The notes under the pieces: model-generated
What the model was told of the DNA's origin: nothing
Database searches by the model: none
The model's input: only the letters and a program-made list of their open reading frames with translations
In this document: positions 1-5,821 of the stretch, one piece after another
Layout: each line of letters opens with the position of its first letter
Position numbering within the stretch: position 1 is the stretch's first letter
Position numbers and translations under genes: made by a program
Assembly: GCA_028869725.1 (NCBI GenBank)
Contig: JAGWRJ010000001.1
Coordinates: forward strand, 1-5,821
Direction: 5' to 3'
DNA: 5,821 bases
From: Alphaproteobacteria bacterium
GTDB taxonomy: Bacteria > Pseudomonadota > Alphaproteobacteria > Micropepsales > Micropepsaceae

Positions 1-1
1 A

Positions 2-1054
2 CAAATCCCATTTGCCAATCTGAGCACAGGCAAATCCATTCTCGATGAGACACACCCTCTGTGGCTTGGTACGTATTGCGGCAAGAGTTCCGAGCCAAGT
101 GTCCGAGAACGGATTGAACACGCGGATTTCCTGCTCGTCACTGCGCCGCGCTTCATCGAAACGAACTCGGGTCGCTTCACACAGGCGCTGCCGGCAAGGG
201 CAACCATTGAACTCAATGGCGATCACGTGGTGATCCAGGACCGCATGTACAACGGTGTCAGCGGTTCTGCCCTCCTGGAACAGTTTGTGATGCAGATCGA
301 GCCCCGTCCTAAATCGAATCGGCTGCCGCGCGAAAGCCGCAATTGGAACACGCTTGAGGACGCTCCATTGACGCAAGAGCGTCTGTGGCCACAGCTCGCC
401 CGTTTTGTCAGGGACGGAGACGTAGTCATTGCCGAAAACGGCACCTCCAATATCGGTCTCAGTCAGGAGCTGTTGCCATCCGGGGTGAGCTATATCGCAG
501 CCAACATCTGGGCATCGATCGGCTACAGCCTGCCAGCTGTACTGGGGGCAGCTCTTGCGAGGCCTGACCGCCGTCACCTCCTTTTCATCGGCGACGGATC
601 GTTCCAGCTGACCGCACAGGAACTCTCAACCATCATGCGGCTGGATCTCAAGCCGGTCATATTTCTGCTCAACAACCGGGGCTACACCATCGAACGGTTC
701 ATACTTGGGATGAAGTCTGCATATAACGACATCGCGAGCTGGAATTATTCGCAGTTGCCGGCGGCATTCGCGCCACACAGAAGCTGCCTCACTGCCGAGG
801 TGAGGACCGAAGGAGAGCTCGCGAAGGCGCTCGCAGAGGCAGGGACGTCCGGCAAGCTGTGCTTCATCGAGATGCATCTCGATCCGTTCGACGCACCTGA
901 GGGCTTACAAAAATTAGGTCCCGTTACAGCGGATTTCGACTACGGACCGTACGGGCCTCAGACAGCCGAGCGGAGCGCAGAGTCTCGGGCTTTTTGGGGA
1001 AGCAAGGCAGGCGTAGAGAGCCAACCGGCCTTGGCGCACGCTGACCATTCCTGA
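2..1054 (+). CDS. ThDP-dependent 2-keto acid decarboxylase (pyruvate/indolepyruvate decarboxylase family), 5'-partial
   Basis: The frame is open from base 2 to a TGA at 1052-1054, so 350 C-terminal residues are visible. Family members are about 550 residues, so roughly 200 N-terminal residues are missing, including the usual cofactor-activating Glu and the His-His pair. The visible part begins in the central domain (residues near LDETHPLWLGTY and IEHADFLLV). The C-terminal cofactor domain carries GDGS at residues 197-200 and NN at 224-225, the diphosphate/Mg2+ motif, followed by GYTIE at 227-231. Glu231 aligns with the catalytic Glu473 of Zymomonas pyruvate decarboxylase, and YNDIASWNY also matches the family. 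The family non-oxidatively decarboxylates 2-keto acids to aldehydes in the cytoplasm; pyruvate, indolepyruvate and phenylpyruvate cannot be told apart here. The last 40 or so residues form a polar tail. ATA and TTA codons occur more than in the neighbours. The next gene converges on it. Confidence 0.9.
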   Translation, partial: QIPFANLSTGKSILDETHPLWLGTYCGKSSEPSVRERIEHADFLLVTAPRFIETNSGRFTQALPARATIELNGDHVVIQDRMYNGVSGSALLEQFVMQIEPRPKSNRLPRESRNWNTLEDAPLTQERLWPQLARFVRDGDVVIAENGTSNIGLSQELLPSGVSYIAANIWASIGYSLPAVLGAALARPDRRHLLFIGDGSFQLTAQELSTIMRLDLKPVIFLLNNRGYTIERFILGMKSAYNDIASWNYSQLPAAFAPHRSCLTAEVRTEGELAKALAEAGTSGKLCFIEMHLDPFDAPEGLQKLGPVTADFDYGPYGPQTAERSAESRAFWGSKAGVESQPALAHADHS

Positions 1055-1121
1055 TCGTTGTCGGACGCTGCTGCCGCAGTTTTCTCTCATGCCACCGGTT
1101 TCGTACGCACCCAGTTACCTT

Positions 1122-1142
1122 GCGAACCGCATCGAGGTTTGC
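1122..1142 (+). other. Weak hairpin in the convergent gap between decarboxylase and acyl-CoA synthetase genes
   Basis: The arms GCGAACC (1122-1128) and GGTTTGC (1136-1142) pair over 7 bp with one G-U, around a 7-base loop. No T tract follows on the plus strand. On the minus strand the G-U becomes an A-C mismatch. It lies 68 bases past the decarboxylase stop and 8 bases past the synthetase stop, so a termination or 3'-end role is possible but weakly supported. A second, poorer stem (1068-1071 with 1076-1079) is followed by four T residues. The rest of 1055-1149 shows nothing else. Confidence 0.2.
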
Positions 1143-1149
1143 GCCGGAT

Positions 1150-2895
1150 TTACGCGTTTGGTTCCTCGACGAGGATCTTCTTAAGATCACGCTTCAGGAT
1201 CTTGCCGTTGGCATTGCGTGGCAGCGTTTCCGGCCAGAACACGATCTTCACTGGTACCTTGAATGCAGCAAGCTTGCCAGCGACAAAGCTGCGCAGCTCG
1301 GCTTCGTTCGTGTGCAATCCTGGCTTCAGATGCACGATGGCTGCTGGCTCTTCGCCCAAAGTCTTGTGTGGAATGCCAACCAGTGCAGCATCCATTACCG
1401 CTGGATGTTCGTAGAGAACGTTTTCCACCTCGATGCAGTAAATGTTCTCGCCGCCACGGATCAGCATGTCCTTCGCCCGGTCAATGATGAAGCAGAACCC
1501 CTCTTCATCCAGACGCGCCAGATCTCCGGTCTTGACCCAGCCATCGACAAAGGTCTCGGCCGTCGCCTCAGGCTTGTTCCAGTAGCCTTTGACGATATTC
1601 GGACCACGAGCCCACAGCTCGCCGACACTGCCCGGCGGCAGGGTTTCGCCATTGAGGCCCACGATCTTCAGATCGCACACCGGTGCGGCAGGACCGCAGC
1701 TGTCGGGGCGAAGTTCGTAATCTTCCCCAACATGCGAGGTACAGGTTGCGCTGGTCTCGGTCATGCCCCAGCCATTGCCCGGCTGGGACTTGGGGAAGGT
1801 CTCGACGATCTTGCGTACCAGCTCTGGCGCGGAAGGCGCGCCGCCATAGGACACGGTTTCCAGCGTCGACAGGTCATATTTCGCGCGCGCCGGATGCTCG
1901 ATCAGCTGCCAGGCGATGGTGGGGACACCACCGGCAGAATGGACCTTCTCGCGCTCAATCAGCTGCATCGCGACTTCGGGATCCCACTTGCGCATCAGAA
2001 CCAGCTTGCCACCGGTGAACAGCGTCGGGTTCATCACCGCAAAGCAGCCGGTTGCATGAAAGAATGGCACCGAAAGTAGGGCCGTCCGCTGTGGAGATTC
2101 GAGCGGATCGACCTGTGGAGGTGCCTCGCCACGGCGAATGAAGGCCCGTGCCGCCGCAGCCGCCGACGCGAAGATGTTGGAGATCATGTTGCGATGTGTC
2201 CCAAGCGCGCCCTTGGGCCGGCCCGTGGTGCCGGACGTATAGAGAATGGTGCAGTCGTCATCCGGAGCGATGGAGACCTCCGGCATGGGCAGCTCGGGCA
2301 GCTTGACCCAGTCATTGACCTGGCCGAGCACGTCTTCGAGCCGTTCGACATTGGTCTGCGGCAAGTCTTCGTCATAGCGGCTGACAAAGACGCATTCCAG
2401 ATCCGGACAATTGACGAGGTGCTCGCTGATTCGTTCCAGCCGTTCGGCATCAACCACAGCGATCTTGGCTCCGGAATCGACCAGGCCATATTCAAGTTCG
2501 GGGCCTGTCCACCAGGCGTTGAGTGGCGTCAGGATGGCGCCAACGATGGTCGCGCCATAAAATGCAACCGGCCATTCGGGCAGATTGCGCATGATCAGCG
2601 CGACCCGATCGCCTTTCTTGACCCCACGCCGGACCAGCTCATGCGCAAAGCGCATCGTGGCCCGATAAAAGCTTTCATAAGTCACGCGGTCATTTTCATA
2701 GACAAGAAAGTCGCGGGCGGCGAACTGACGGCTGTAAGCGACGATCTCACGCAGACTTGCGGGAGCATGTTTCCACACGCGGGTCCGCACGCCGCGGATC
2801 ATCACCTCCTCCATCTCGAGCTTGGAGCCCGGCTGTGTCAGGAGTGCATGGGCCTGGGCGAGGGAGACGACAGGAAAATTGGCGGGCAGGGTCAT
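1150..2895 (-). CDS. Acyl-CoA synthetase, class I adenylate-forming (AMP-binding) family
   Basis: Residue numbers are for the 581-aa form. The enzyme activates a carboxylic acid with ATP to an acyl-adenylate, then to acyl-CoA, in the cytoplasm. The N-domain holds the phosphate-binding loop YTSGTTGRPKG (219-229), the PFFHATG acyl-pocket stretch (277-283) and the adenine motif GWGMTET (375-381). TGD (456-458) has the ribose-contacting Asp458. Arg473 lies in the hinge region FIIDRAKD, followed by IRGGENIYCIEVE. The C-domain has PRNANGKILKR, with the expected adenylation lysine at 565. All core motifs are intact and the length is normal. The substrate cannot be read from sequence; a fatty, branched or aromatic acid would all fit. 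The ATG at 2895 was chosen because MTLPANFPVV starts like relatives. An ATG at 2940 would add 15 residues (MGHLYCKPEH...) that do not look conserved. Shine-Dalgarno support is weak for both. It is the second gene after the dehydrogenase, probably in one operon. Confidence 0.93.
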   Translation of the reverse strand: MTLPANFPVVSLAQAHALLTQPGSKLEMEEVMIRGVRTRVWKHAPASLREIVAYSRQFAARDFLVYENDRVTYESFYRATMRFAHELVRRGVKKGDRVALIMRNLPEWPVAFYGATIVGAILTPLNAWWTGPELEYGLVDSGAKIAVVDAERLERISEHLVNCPDLECVFVSRYDEDLPQTNVERLEDVLGQVNDWVKLPELPMPEVSIAPDDDCTILYTSGTTGRPKGALGTHRNMISNIFASAAAAARAFIRRGEAPPQVDPLESPQRTALLSVPFFHATGCFAVMNPTLFTGGKLVLMRKWDPEVAMQLIEREKVHSAGGVPTIAWQLIEHPARAKYDLSTLETVSYGGAPSAPELVRKIVETFPKSQPGNGWGMTETSATCTSHVGEDYELRPDSCGPAAPVCDLKIVGLNGETLPPGSVGELWARGPNIVKGYWNKPEATAETFVDGWVKTGDLARLDEEGFCFIIDRAKDMLIRGGENIYCIEVENVLYEHPAVMDAALVGIPHKTLGEEPAAIVHLKPGLHTNEAELRSFVAGKLAAFKVPVKIVFWPETLPRNANGKILKRDLKKILVEEPNA

Positions 2896-2948
2896 CGTGC
2901 ATCCGTGAGCATGTTCGGGTTTGCAATAGAGGTGCCCCATCCTTCACC

Positions 2949-2970
2949 CCGCTGACAAAAAATCAAGCGG
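2949..2970. repeat. Imperfect inverted repeat upstream of the synthetase gene
   Basis: On the plus strand CCGCTGA (2949-2955) can pair with TCAAGCGG (2963-2970), with one bulged A, around CAAAAAA. In the minus-strand transcript this puts a U-rich loop just upstream of the alternative start at 2940. It could affect translation of the second operon gene or be chance. Confidence 0.25.
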
Positions 2971-2978
2971 CATCACGC

Positions 2979-2998
2979 CCAGGCAAGGTACCGCCTGG
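2979..2998. repeat. Perfect 6-bp hairpin between dehydrogenase and synthetase genes
   Basis: CCAGGC (2979-2984) and GCCTGG (2993-2998) flank an 8-base loop that contains the palindrome GGTACC. It lies in the spacer after the dehydrogenase stop (3029-3031, minus strand). In the sense of transcription a T6 run appears only about 15 bases after the stem, so it is not a standard intrinsic terminator. An intercistronic RNA-processing or partial-attenuation hairpin is possible. Confidence 0.3.
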
Positions 2999-3028
2999 CT
3001 TTCGGGCAGTTACCGGGGATCCATGGGT

Positions 3029-4357
3029 TCAGAGCGCATCGATACTGGCAGCACGTGCCGCCCACTCAGCGCGGATTTCCTCGGCAAGGTCGGGGAACTG
3101 CGACTGGGCTGCAGCACGCAGATTGGGCAGCGTATAGGCCGGGAAAAGGCCAGGGTCCGGTTTGAAGTCGCGCAATACCTGCCTGGCCAGCGTGACCTTG
3201 TGCACTTCGGTCGGACCATCAGCGATTCCCATCACCATCGAACCGATCAGCATCGAGGCAAACGGCATCTCGTTGGAAACTCCGAGCGCGCCATGAATGT
3301 GCATCGCACGTTTGACGATTTCGCTATAAACCTTGGGCATGGCCACCTTTACCGCGGCGATGTCCTTACGGACTTTGCGATAATCCTTGAATTTGTCGAT
3401 CTTCCACGCAGTCTGCAGGACCAGCAGACGGAACATTTCAAGTTCGATCCAGCTGTCGGCAATCTGCTCCTGGACCATCTGATAGTCACCAATGCGTCCA
3501 TTACCACGGGTGGTACGGGACACGGCGCGCCGGCACATCAGATCCAGGGCCTTCCTGCACTGGCCAACCGTGCGCATCGCGTGATGCACCCGACCGCCTC
3601 CAAGCCGCGTCTGGCCGATAACAAAAGCCCCACCACGCTCGCCCAGCAGCGCATCCTTCGGGACCCGCACATTGGTGTAGCGCATATAACCCTCGGAGCC
3701 GCGACTGGTCTCACCGACCCCCACATAGCGGACGACCTCGACGCCGGCCGTCCGGCGCGGCACAAGAAACATGGACATGCGCTGGTAAGGATCCGGATGG
3801 TCAGGATCGGTCAGCGCATAGACAACGAATACTTCAGCGTGACGGGCGCCGCTGGTGAACCATTTCTCACCATTGATGACCCATTCCTCACCGTCGAGTT
3901 CGGCTTTGGTCTGGAATGCGAGCGGATCAGAGCCGCCTTGCGGCTCGGTCATCGAGTAGCCACTGGTAATTTCGTTGTTGAGCAGCGGCCAAAGATACTT
4001 CTTCTTCTGCTCGGACGTGCCGAAATGGGCGATGATCTCGGCATTGCCGGTATCGGGCGCCTGACAGCCAAAGACGACTGGCGCAAGAGCAACGCGGCCC
4101 AGCCGCTCATTCATGAGCGCAAGCTTGACCTGGCCGTAACCTTGTCCCCCCAGTTCGGGACCAAGATGACAGGCCCAAAGTCCCTGTTCTCGCACCTTTT
4201 TCTGCAAGGGACGGATCGCACGCTCATAGGGTTTAGACCCCGGACCGGCGCGCCAGATGTCCAGATGCACCAAAGGTTCGACTTCTTCGTCGAGAAAGCG
4301 GTCGATCCAGTCCAGCTTTTTCTGGAACTCCGGTTCGGTCTCAAAGTCCCAAGCCAT
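3029..4357 (-). CDS. Acyl-CoA dehydrogenase, ACAD10/11-like
   Basis: This is a 442-residue flavoenzyme of usual length, expected to oxidise an acyl-CoA to the trans-2-enoyl-CoA using FAD and to pass electrons to electron transfer flavoprotein. Residues 1-130 are the N-terminal helical domain. MTEPQGGSD (136-144) is the family signature that opens the beta domain, with WVINGEKWFTSG at 159-170. The C-terminal helical domain has RLGGGRVHHAMRTVG (251-265) and HIHGALGVSNE (353-363), both in the flavin-contacting region. ADGPTEVH (379-386) is typical of the ACAD10/11 group and places Asp380 where many relatives have the catalytic Glu. Unlike animal ACAD10/11 there is no fused phosphotransferase domain, and no such gene lies in the window. 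The ATG at 4357 is supported by GAGG on the minus strand (4363-4366), 5 bases upstream. It is the first gene of the pair with the acyl-CoA synthetase. The acyl chain accepted is unknown. Confidence 0.95.
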   Translation of the reverse strand: MAWDFETEPEFQKKLDWIDRFLDEEVEPLVHLDIWRAGPGSKPYERAIRPLQKKVREQGLWACHLGPELGGQGYGQVKLALMNERLGRVALAPVVFGCQAPDTGNAEIIAHFGTSEQKKKYLWPLLNNEITSGYSMTEPQGGSDPLAFQTKAELDGEEWVINGEKWFTSGARHAEVFVVYALTDPDHPDPYQRMSMFLVPRRTAGVEVVRYVGVGETSRGSEGYMRYTNVRVPKDALLGERGGAFVIGQTRLGGGRVHHAMRTVGQCRKALDLMCRRAVSRTTRGNGRIGDYQMVQEQIADSWIELEMFRLLVLQTAWKIDKFKDYRKVRKDIAAVKVAMPKVYSEIVKRAMHIHGALGVSNEMPFASMLIGSMVMGIADGPTEVHKVTLARQVLRDFKPDPGLFPAYTLPNLRAAAQSQFPDLAEEIRAEWAARAASIDAL

Positions 4358-4378
4358 CTGCGCCTCGCTGTTTTGAGG

Positions 4379-4402
4379 CCGAGCTTAAGGCCATCTGCTC
4401 GG
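4379..4402. promoter_or_regulatory. Candidate operator: inverted repeat in the divergent intergenic region
   Basis: CCGAGC (4379-4384) and GCTCGG (4397-4402) are perfect inverted copies with a 12-base spacer. The outer flanks are also loosely symmetric: TTGA to the left, TCAA to the right, at unequal distances. The repeat lies between the start codons of the dehydrogenase (4357) and the hydrolase (4459), where one dimeric regulator could control both. A 6-bp match can arise by chance in about 100 bases, so the call is tentative. Confidence 0.3.
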
Positions 4403-4411
4403 ACTTTTCAA
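4383..4411 (-). promoter_or_regulatory. Possible promoter of the dehydrogenase-synthetase operon
   Basis: On the minus strand TTGAAA (4411-4406, five of six to the -35 consensus) is followed after 17 bases by TTAAGC (4388-4383), a poor -10. If real it gives a leader of about 20 bases before the ATG at 4357. It overlaps the inverted repeat at 4379-4402, the position expected of a repressor site. The weak -10 would suit an activated or tightly controlled promoter. Confidence 0.2.
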
Positions 4412-4432
4412 ACCCCGGCGATGGGCTAGAGT
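4405..4432 (+). promoter_or_regulatory. Possible promoter of the serine hydrolase gene
   Basis: TTTTCA (4405-4410) and TAGAGT (4427-4432) each match four of six bases of the -35 and -10 consensus, with a 16-base spacer. The leader to the ATG at 4459 would be about 20 bases and would include the GGGAG ribosome binding site (4446-4450). The -35 overlaps the candidate -35 of the divergent operon, so the two promoters would be back to back. Confidence 0.3.
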
Positions 4433-4458
4433 GGGCCAAAATATCGGGAGATCCTGTC

Positions 4459-5679
4459 ATGCCTCAGCGCCCACAATCTCTTCTCAAATCCCGCCTGGCC
4501 CGGATGGACGGGTTTTTGAAGCAGCGTTATGTCGACAGCGGCCGGCTGGCTGGGACCCTGACACTCGTCTCCCATCAGGGGCGTATCGTGCACACCTCCG
4601 TGGTCGGCGAAATGGACCGTGAGCGTGCAAAACCGATGCGTGAAGACACCATCTTCCGCATTTATTCGATGACCAAACCGATCACGTCAGTCGCATTCAT
4701 GATGCTGGTCGAAGACGGGCTCGTTGCTCTGGATGATCCGGTGCATCGCTTCATTCCGGAATGGCGTGATCTTGGTGTGTACGTAGCCGGGCTGCCAGGC
4801 GCGTTTCAGACACGCCGCACCTTTGCGCCCATGCGCATGATTGATCTGCTACGCCATACGTCGGGACTGACCTACGGCTTTCAGCAGCGGACCAATGTTG
4901 ATGCGGCCTATCGCAAGCTCGGCATCGGCAACATCGAAGGCACCCCCTTGTCACTCAACGACATGATCGCGGCGCTGGCCCACCTTCCCCTGGAATTTTC
5001 GCCAGGCGAGGCCTGGAATTACTCGGTATCAACCGATGTCCTTGGCTATCTCGTCGGCAAGATTTCCGGCATGCCCTTCGAGGATTTTCTTCAGCAGCGC
5101 ATTCTGGGACCTCTGGGTATGGAAGACACCGCCTTCTCCGTGCCCGCGCAAAAGGCTGAACGGTTCGCCGCCTGTTATGCTTTCGATGCCAAAGGAAAGG
5201 TGGTGCTTCAGGACGATCCGGCCAAAAGCAAATATCTGGCCCCGCCCATACTCGTGTCCGGCGGCGGCGGGCTCGTCGGCACCGCAGCAGACTACCTGAA
5301 GTTCTGCCATATGCTTTTGAATGGTGGCAGCCTGAACGGGCACTACTTCATCAGCCCCAAGACCATTTCGCTGATGACCGCCAATCATCTTCCGGATGGC
5401 AAGGAATTGATGGCGATGTCGCGCTCGCTATTTTCGGAGGCCGGTAATGAAGGGCTCGGTTTTGGCCTCGGCTTCTGCTCGGTCCTCAACCGCGCCAAGG
5501 CCATGACGCTGGGAAATGCCGGCGAATATTTCTGGGGCGGAGCAGCCTCAACCGCATTCTGGATCGATCCGGCCGACGAGATCGCGGTCGTGTTCATGAC
5601 CCAGTTCCTGCCCTCCTCCACCTATCCGGTGCGCAAGGAACTGCGCACCCTGGTCTATTCATCCTTCGCGGGGGATTGA
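4459..5679 (+). CDS. Serine hydrolase, beta-lactamase fold (family VIII carboxylesterase-like)
   Basis: This 406-residue protein has the class C beta-lactamase / EstB-type fold. The nucleophile motif is SMTK (Ser70, Lys73) in FRIYSMTKPITSVAFM. LLRHTSGLTYGF (130-141) is a family landmark. The second catalytic element is YSVS with Tyr188, in place of the Y-A-N of true class C beta-lactamases. WGG (359-361) stands where lactamases have the KTG box; this variant is known from family VIII esterases. The expected activity is hydrolysis of an ester, lactone or amide through an acyl-Ser intermediate; antibiotic resistance is not the likely role. The N-terminus (MPQRPQSLLKSRLARMDGF) is polar and shows no signal peptide, so the enzyme is probably cytoplasmic, again unlike a resistance lactamase. 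The ATG at 4459 has GGGAG 8 bases upstream. It is divergent from the acyl-CoA operon, so it could supply the acid that the synthetase activates (inference). Confidence 0.92.
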   Translation: MPQRPQSLLKSRLARMDGFLKQRYVDSGRLAGTLTLVSHQGRIVHTSVVGEMDRERAKPMREDTIFRIYSMTKPITSVAFMMLVEDGLVALDDPVHRFIPEWRDLGVYVAGLPGAFQTRRTFAPMRMIDLLRHTSGLTYGFQQRTNVDAAYRKLGIGNIEGTPLSLNDMIAALAHLPLEFSPGEAWNYSVSTDVLGYLVGKISGMPFEDFLQQRILGPLGMEDTAFSVPAQKAERFAACYAFDAKGKVVLQDDPAKSKYLAPPILVSGGGGLVGTAADYLKFCHMLLNGGSLNGHYFISPKTISLMTANHLPDGKELMAMSRSLFSEAGNEGLGFGLGFCSVLNRAKAMTLGNAGEYFWGGAASTAFWIDPADEIAVVFMTQFLPSSTYPVRKELRTLVYSSFAGD

Positions 5680-5704
5680 CCTTCGACATCTTCGCCGTTT
5701 TCAT
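5676..5704 (+). promoter_or_regulatory. Possible promoter of the right-edge gene
   Basis: TTGACC (5676-5681) overlaps the hydrolase stop codon and matches five of six -35 bases. After 17 bases comes TTTCAT (5699-5704), four of six to the -10. The leader to the GTG at 5741 would be about 30 bases. No terminator is visible in 5680-5740, so read-through from the hydrolase gene is an equal alternative. Confidence 0.22.
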
Positions 5705-5728
5705 CGTCTGCATCCACGGCTTACATCT

Positions 5729-5734
5729 GGGGAG
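5729..5734 (+). promoter_or_regulatory. Strong ribosome binding site that decides a GTG start
   Basis: GGGGAG lies exactly 6 bases before the GTG at 5741-5743. The only in-frame ATG nearby (5765-5767) has AGGA almost touching it, too close to work well. This favours the GTG as the start of the right-edge gene. Confidence 0.6.
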
Positions 5735-5740
5735 CAGCGC

Positions 5741-5821
5741 GTGTCGGCGACGGGTCTGTCAGGAATGGAGGCATTACGCCGCGGTGATGCGCAGGCCGCG
5801 CGCAAAGCCTTTGAAGCGGCG
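5741..5821 (+). CDS. N-terminus of a TPR-like helical-repeat protein, 3'-partial
   Basis: Only 27 codons are visible and the frame is open to the window edge. The start codon is GTG, chosen for the near-ideal Shine-Dalgarno sequence upstream. After a short leader (MSATGLSG) the residues MEALRRGDAQAARKAFEAA have the small/large pattern of a tetratricopeptide helix pair start. TPR N-termini like this precede many different domains, for example sulfotransferases, aspartyl beta-hydroxylases or plain adaptor proteins, so no function can be given. It begins 61 bases after the hydrolase stop on the same strand and might be co-transcribed with it. Confidence 0.55.
   Translation, partial: MSATGLSGMEALRRGDAQAARKAFEAA

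Noticed and set aside
227..1054. Treating the ATG at 227 as the true start of the decarboxylase.
   Set aside because: The same frame is open to base 2 and the upstream 75 residues match the central domain of the family, so the true start is outside the window.
1068..1084. CTGC-TGCC-GCAG followed by TTTT as an intrinsic terminator for the decarboxylase gene.
   Set aside because: The stem is only four base pairs and the T run is short, so it is too weak to call.
1120..2079. A 319-codon plus-strand open frame opposite the acyl-CoA synthetase gene.
   Set aside because: It is a shadow of a well-supported gene; no motif is visible and it has no ribosome site of note.
2194..2955. A 253-codon plus-strand open frame opposite the 5' part of the synthetase gene.
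   Set aside because: It is antisense to the conserved phosphate-loop region of the synthetase and shows no domain of its own.
3023..4429. A 468-codon plus-strand open frame opposite the acyl-CoA dehydrogenase gene.
   Set aside because: It lies almost fully antisense to a gene with clear family motifs, its protein has no recognisable domain, and long antisense frames are expected in GC-rich coding DNA.
4459..5679. An antibiotic-resistance class C beta-lactamase.
   Set aside because: There is no signal peptide, the Y-A-N motif is replaced by Y-S-V-S, and the KTG box is replaced by WGG, which fits family VIII esterases.

Overview
The window looks like ordinary chromosome from a GC-rich Proteobacterium. 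An alphaproteobacterium of the Sphingomonadales or Hyphomonadaceae kind is my best guess. The reasons are the GC-rich third codon positions, long antisense open frames opposite the real genes, and a lipid and aromatic-acid style set of CoA enzymes. The taxon is inferred from protein flavour, not shown by any marker gene.

Layout. From the left edge to 1054 (+) lies the C-terminal part of a thiamine-diphosphate-dependent 2-keto acid decarboxylase of the pyruvate/indolepyruvate decarboxylase family; its start is outside the window. It converges on a two-gene minus-strand unit. This unit is read from 4357 leftward: an ACAD10/11-like acyl-CoA dehydrogenase (4357-3029), then a class I adenylate-forming acyl-CoA synthetase (2895-1150, or possibly from 2940). 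A 101-bp divergent intergenic region (4358-4458) separates this unit from a plus-strand serine hydrolase of the beta-lactamase-fold, family VIII esterase type (4459-5679). At the right edge a strong Shine-Dalgarno sequence followed by a GTG codon (5741) opens a new plus-strand gene, of which 27 codons are visible; they look like the start of a TPR-like helical repeat.

How the genes may work together. The dehydrogenase and synthetase are a natural pair: the synthetase makes an acyl-CoA and the dehydrogenase puts in an alpha,beta double bond. The divergent hydrolase could release the free acid from an ester or lactone, giving hydrolysis, CoA activation and dehydrogenation in one divergent locus. 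That is an inference from gene order. The decarboxylase faces the other way, has a somewhat different codon feel, and has no evident link to the other genes.

No RNA gene, CRISPR array, insertion sequence, attachment site or origin was seen. No gene-free stretch exceeds 300 bases: the gaps are 1055-1149, 2896-3028, 4358-4458 and 5680-5740. I found no clear sign of a new biological system. The points most worth a second look are the divergent control region and the substrate question for the three-gene set.
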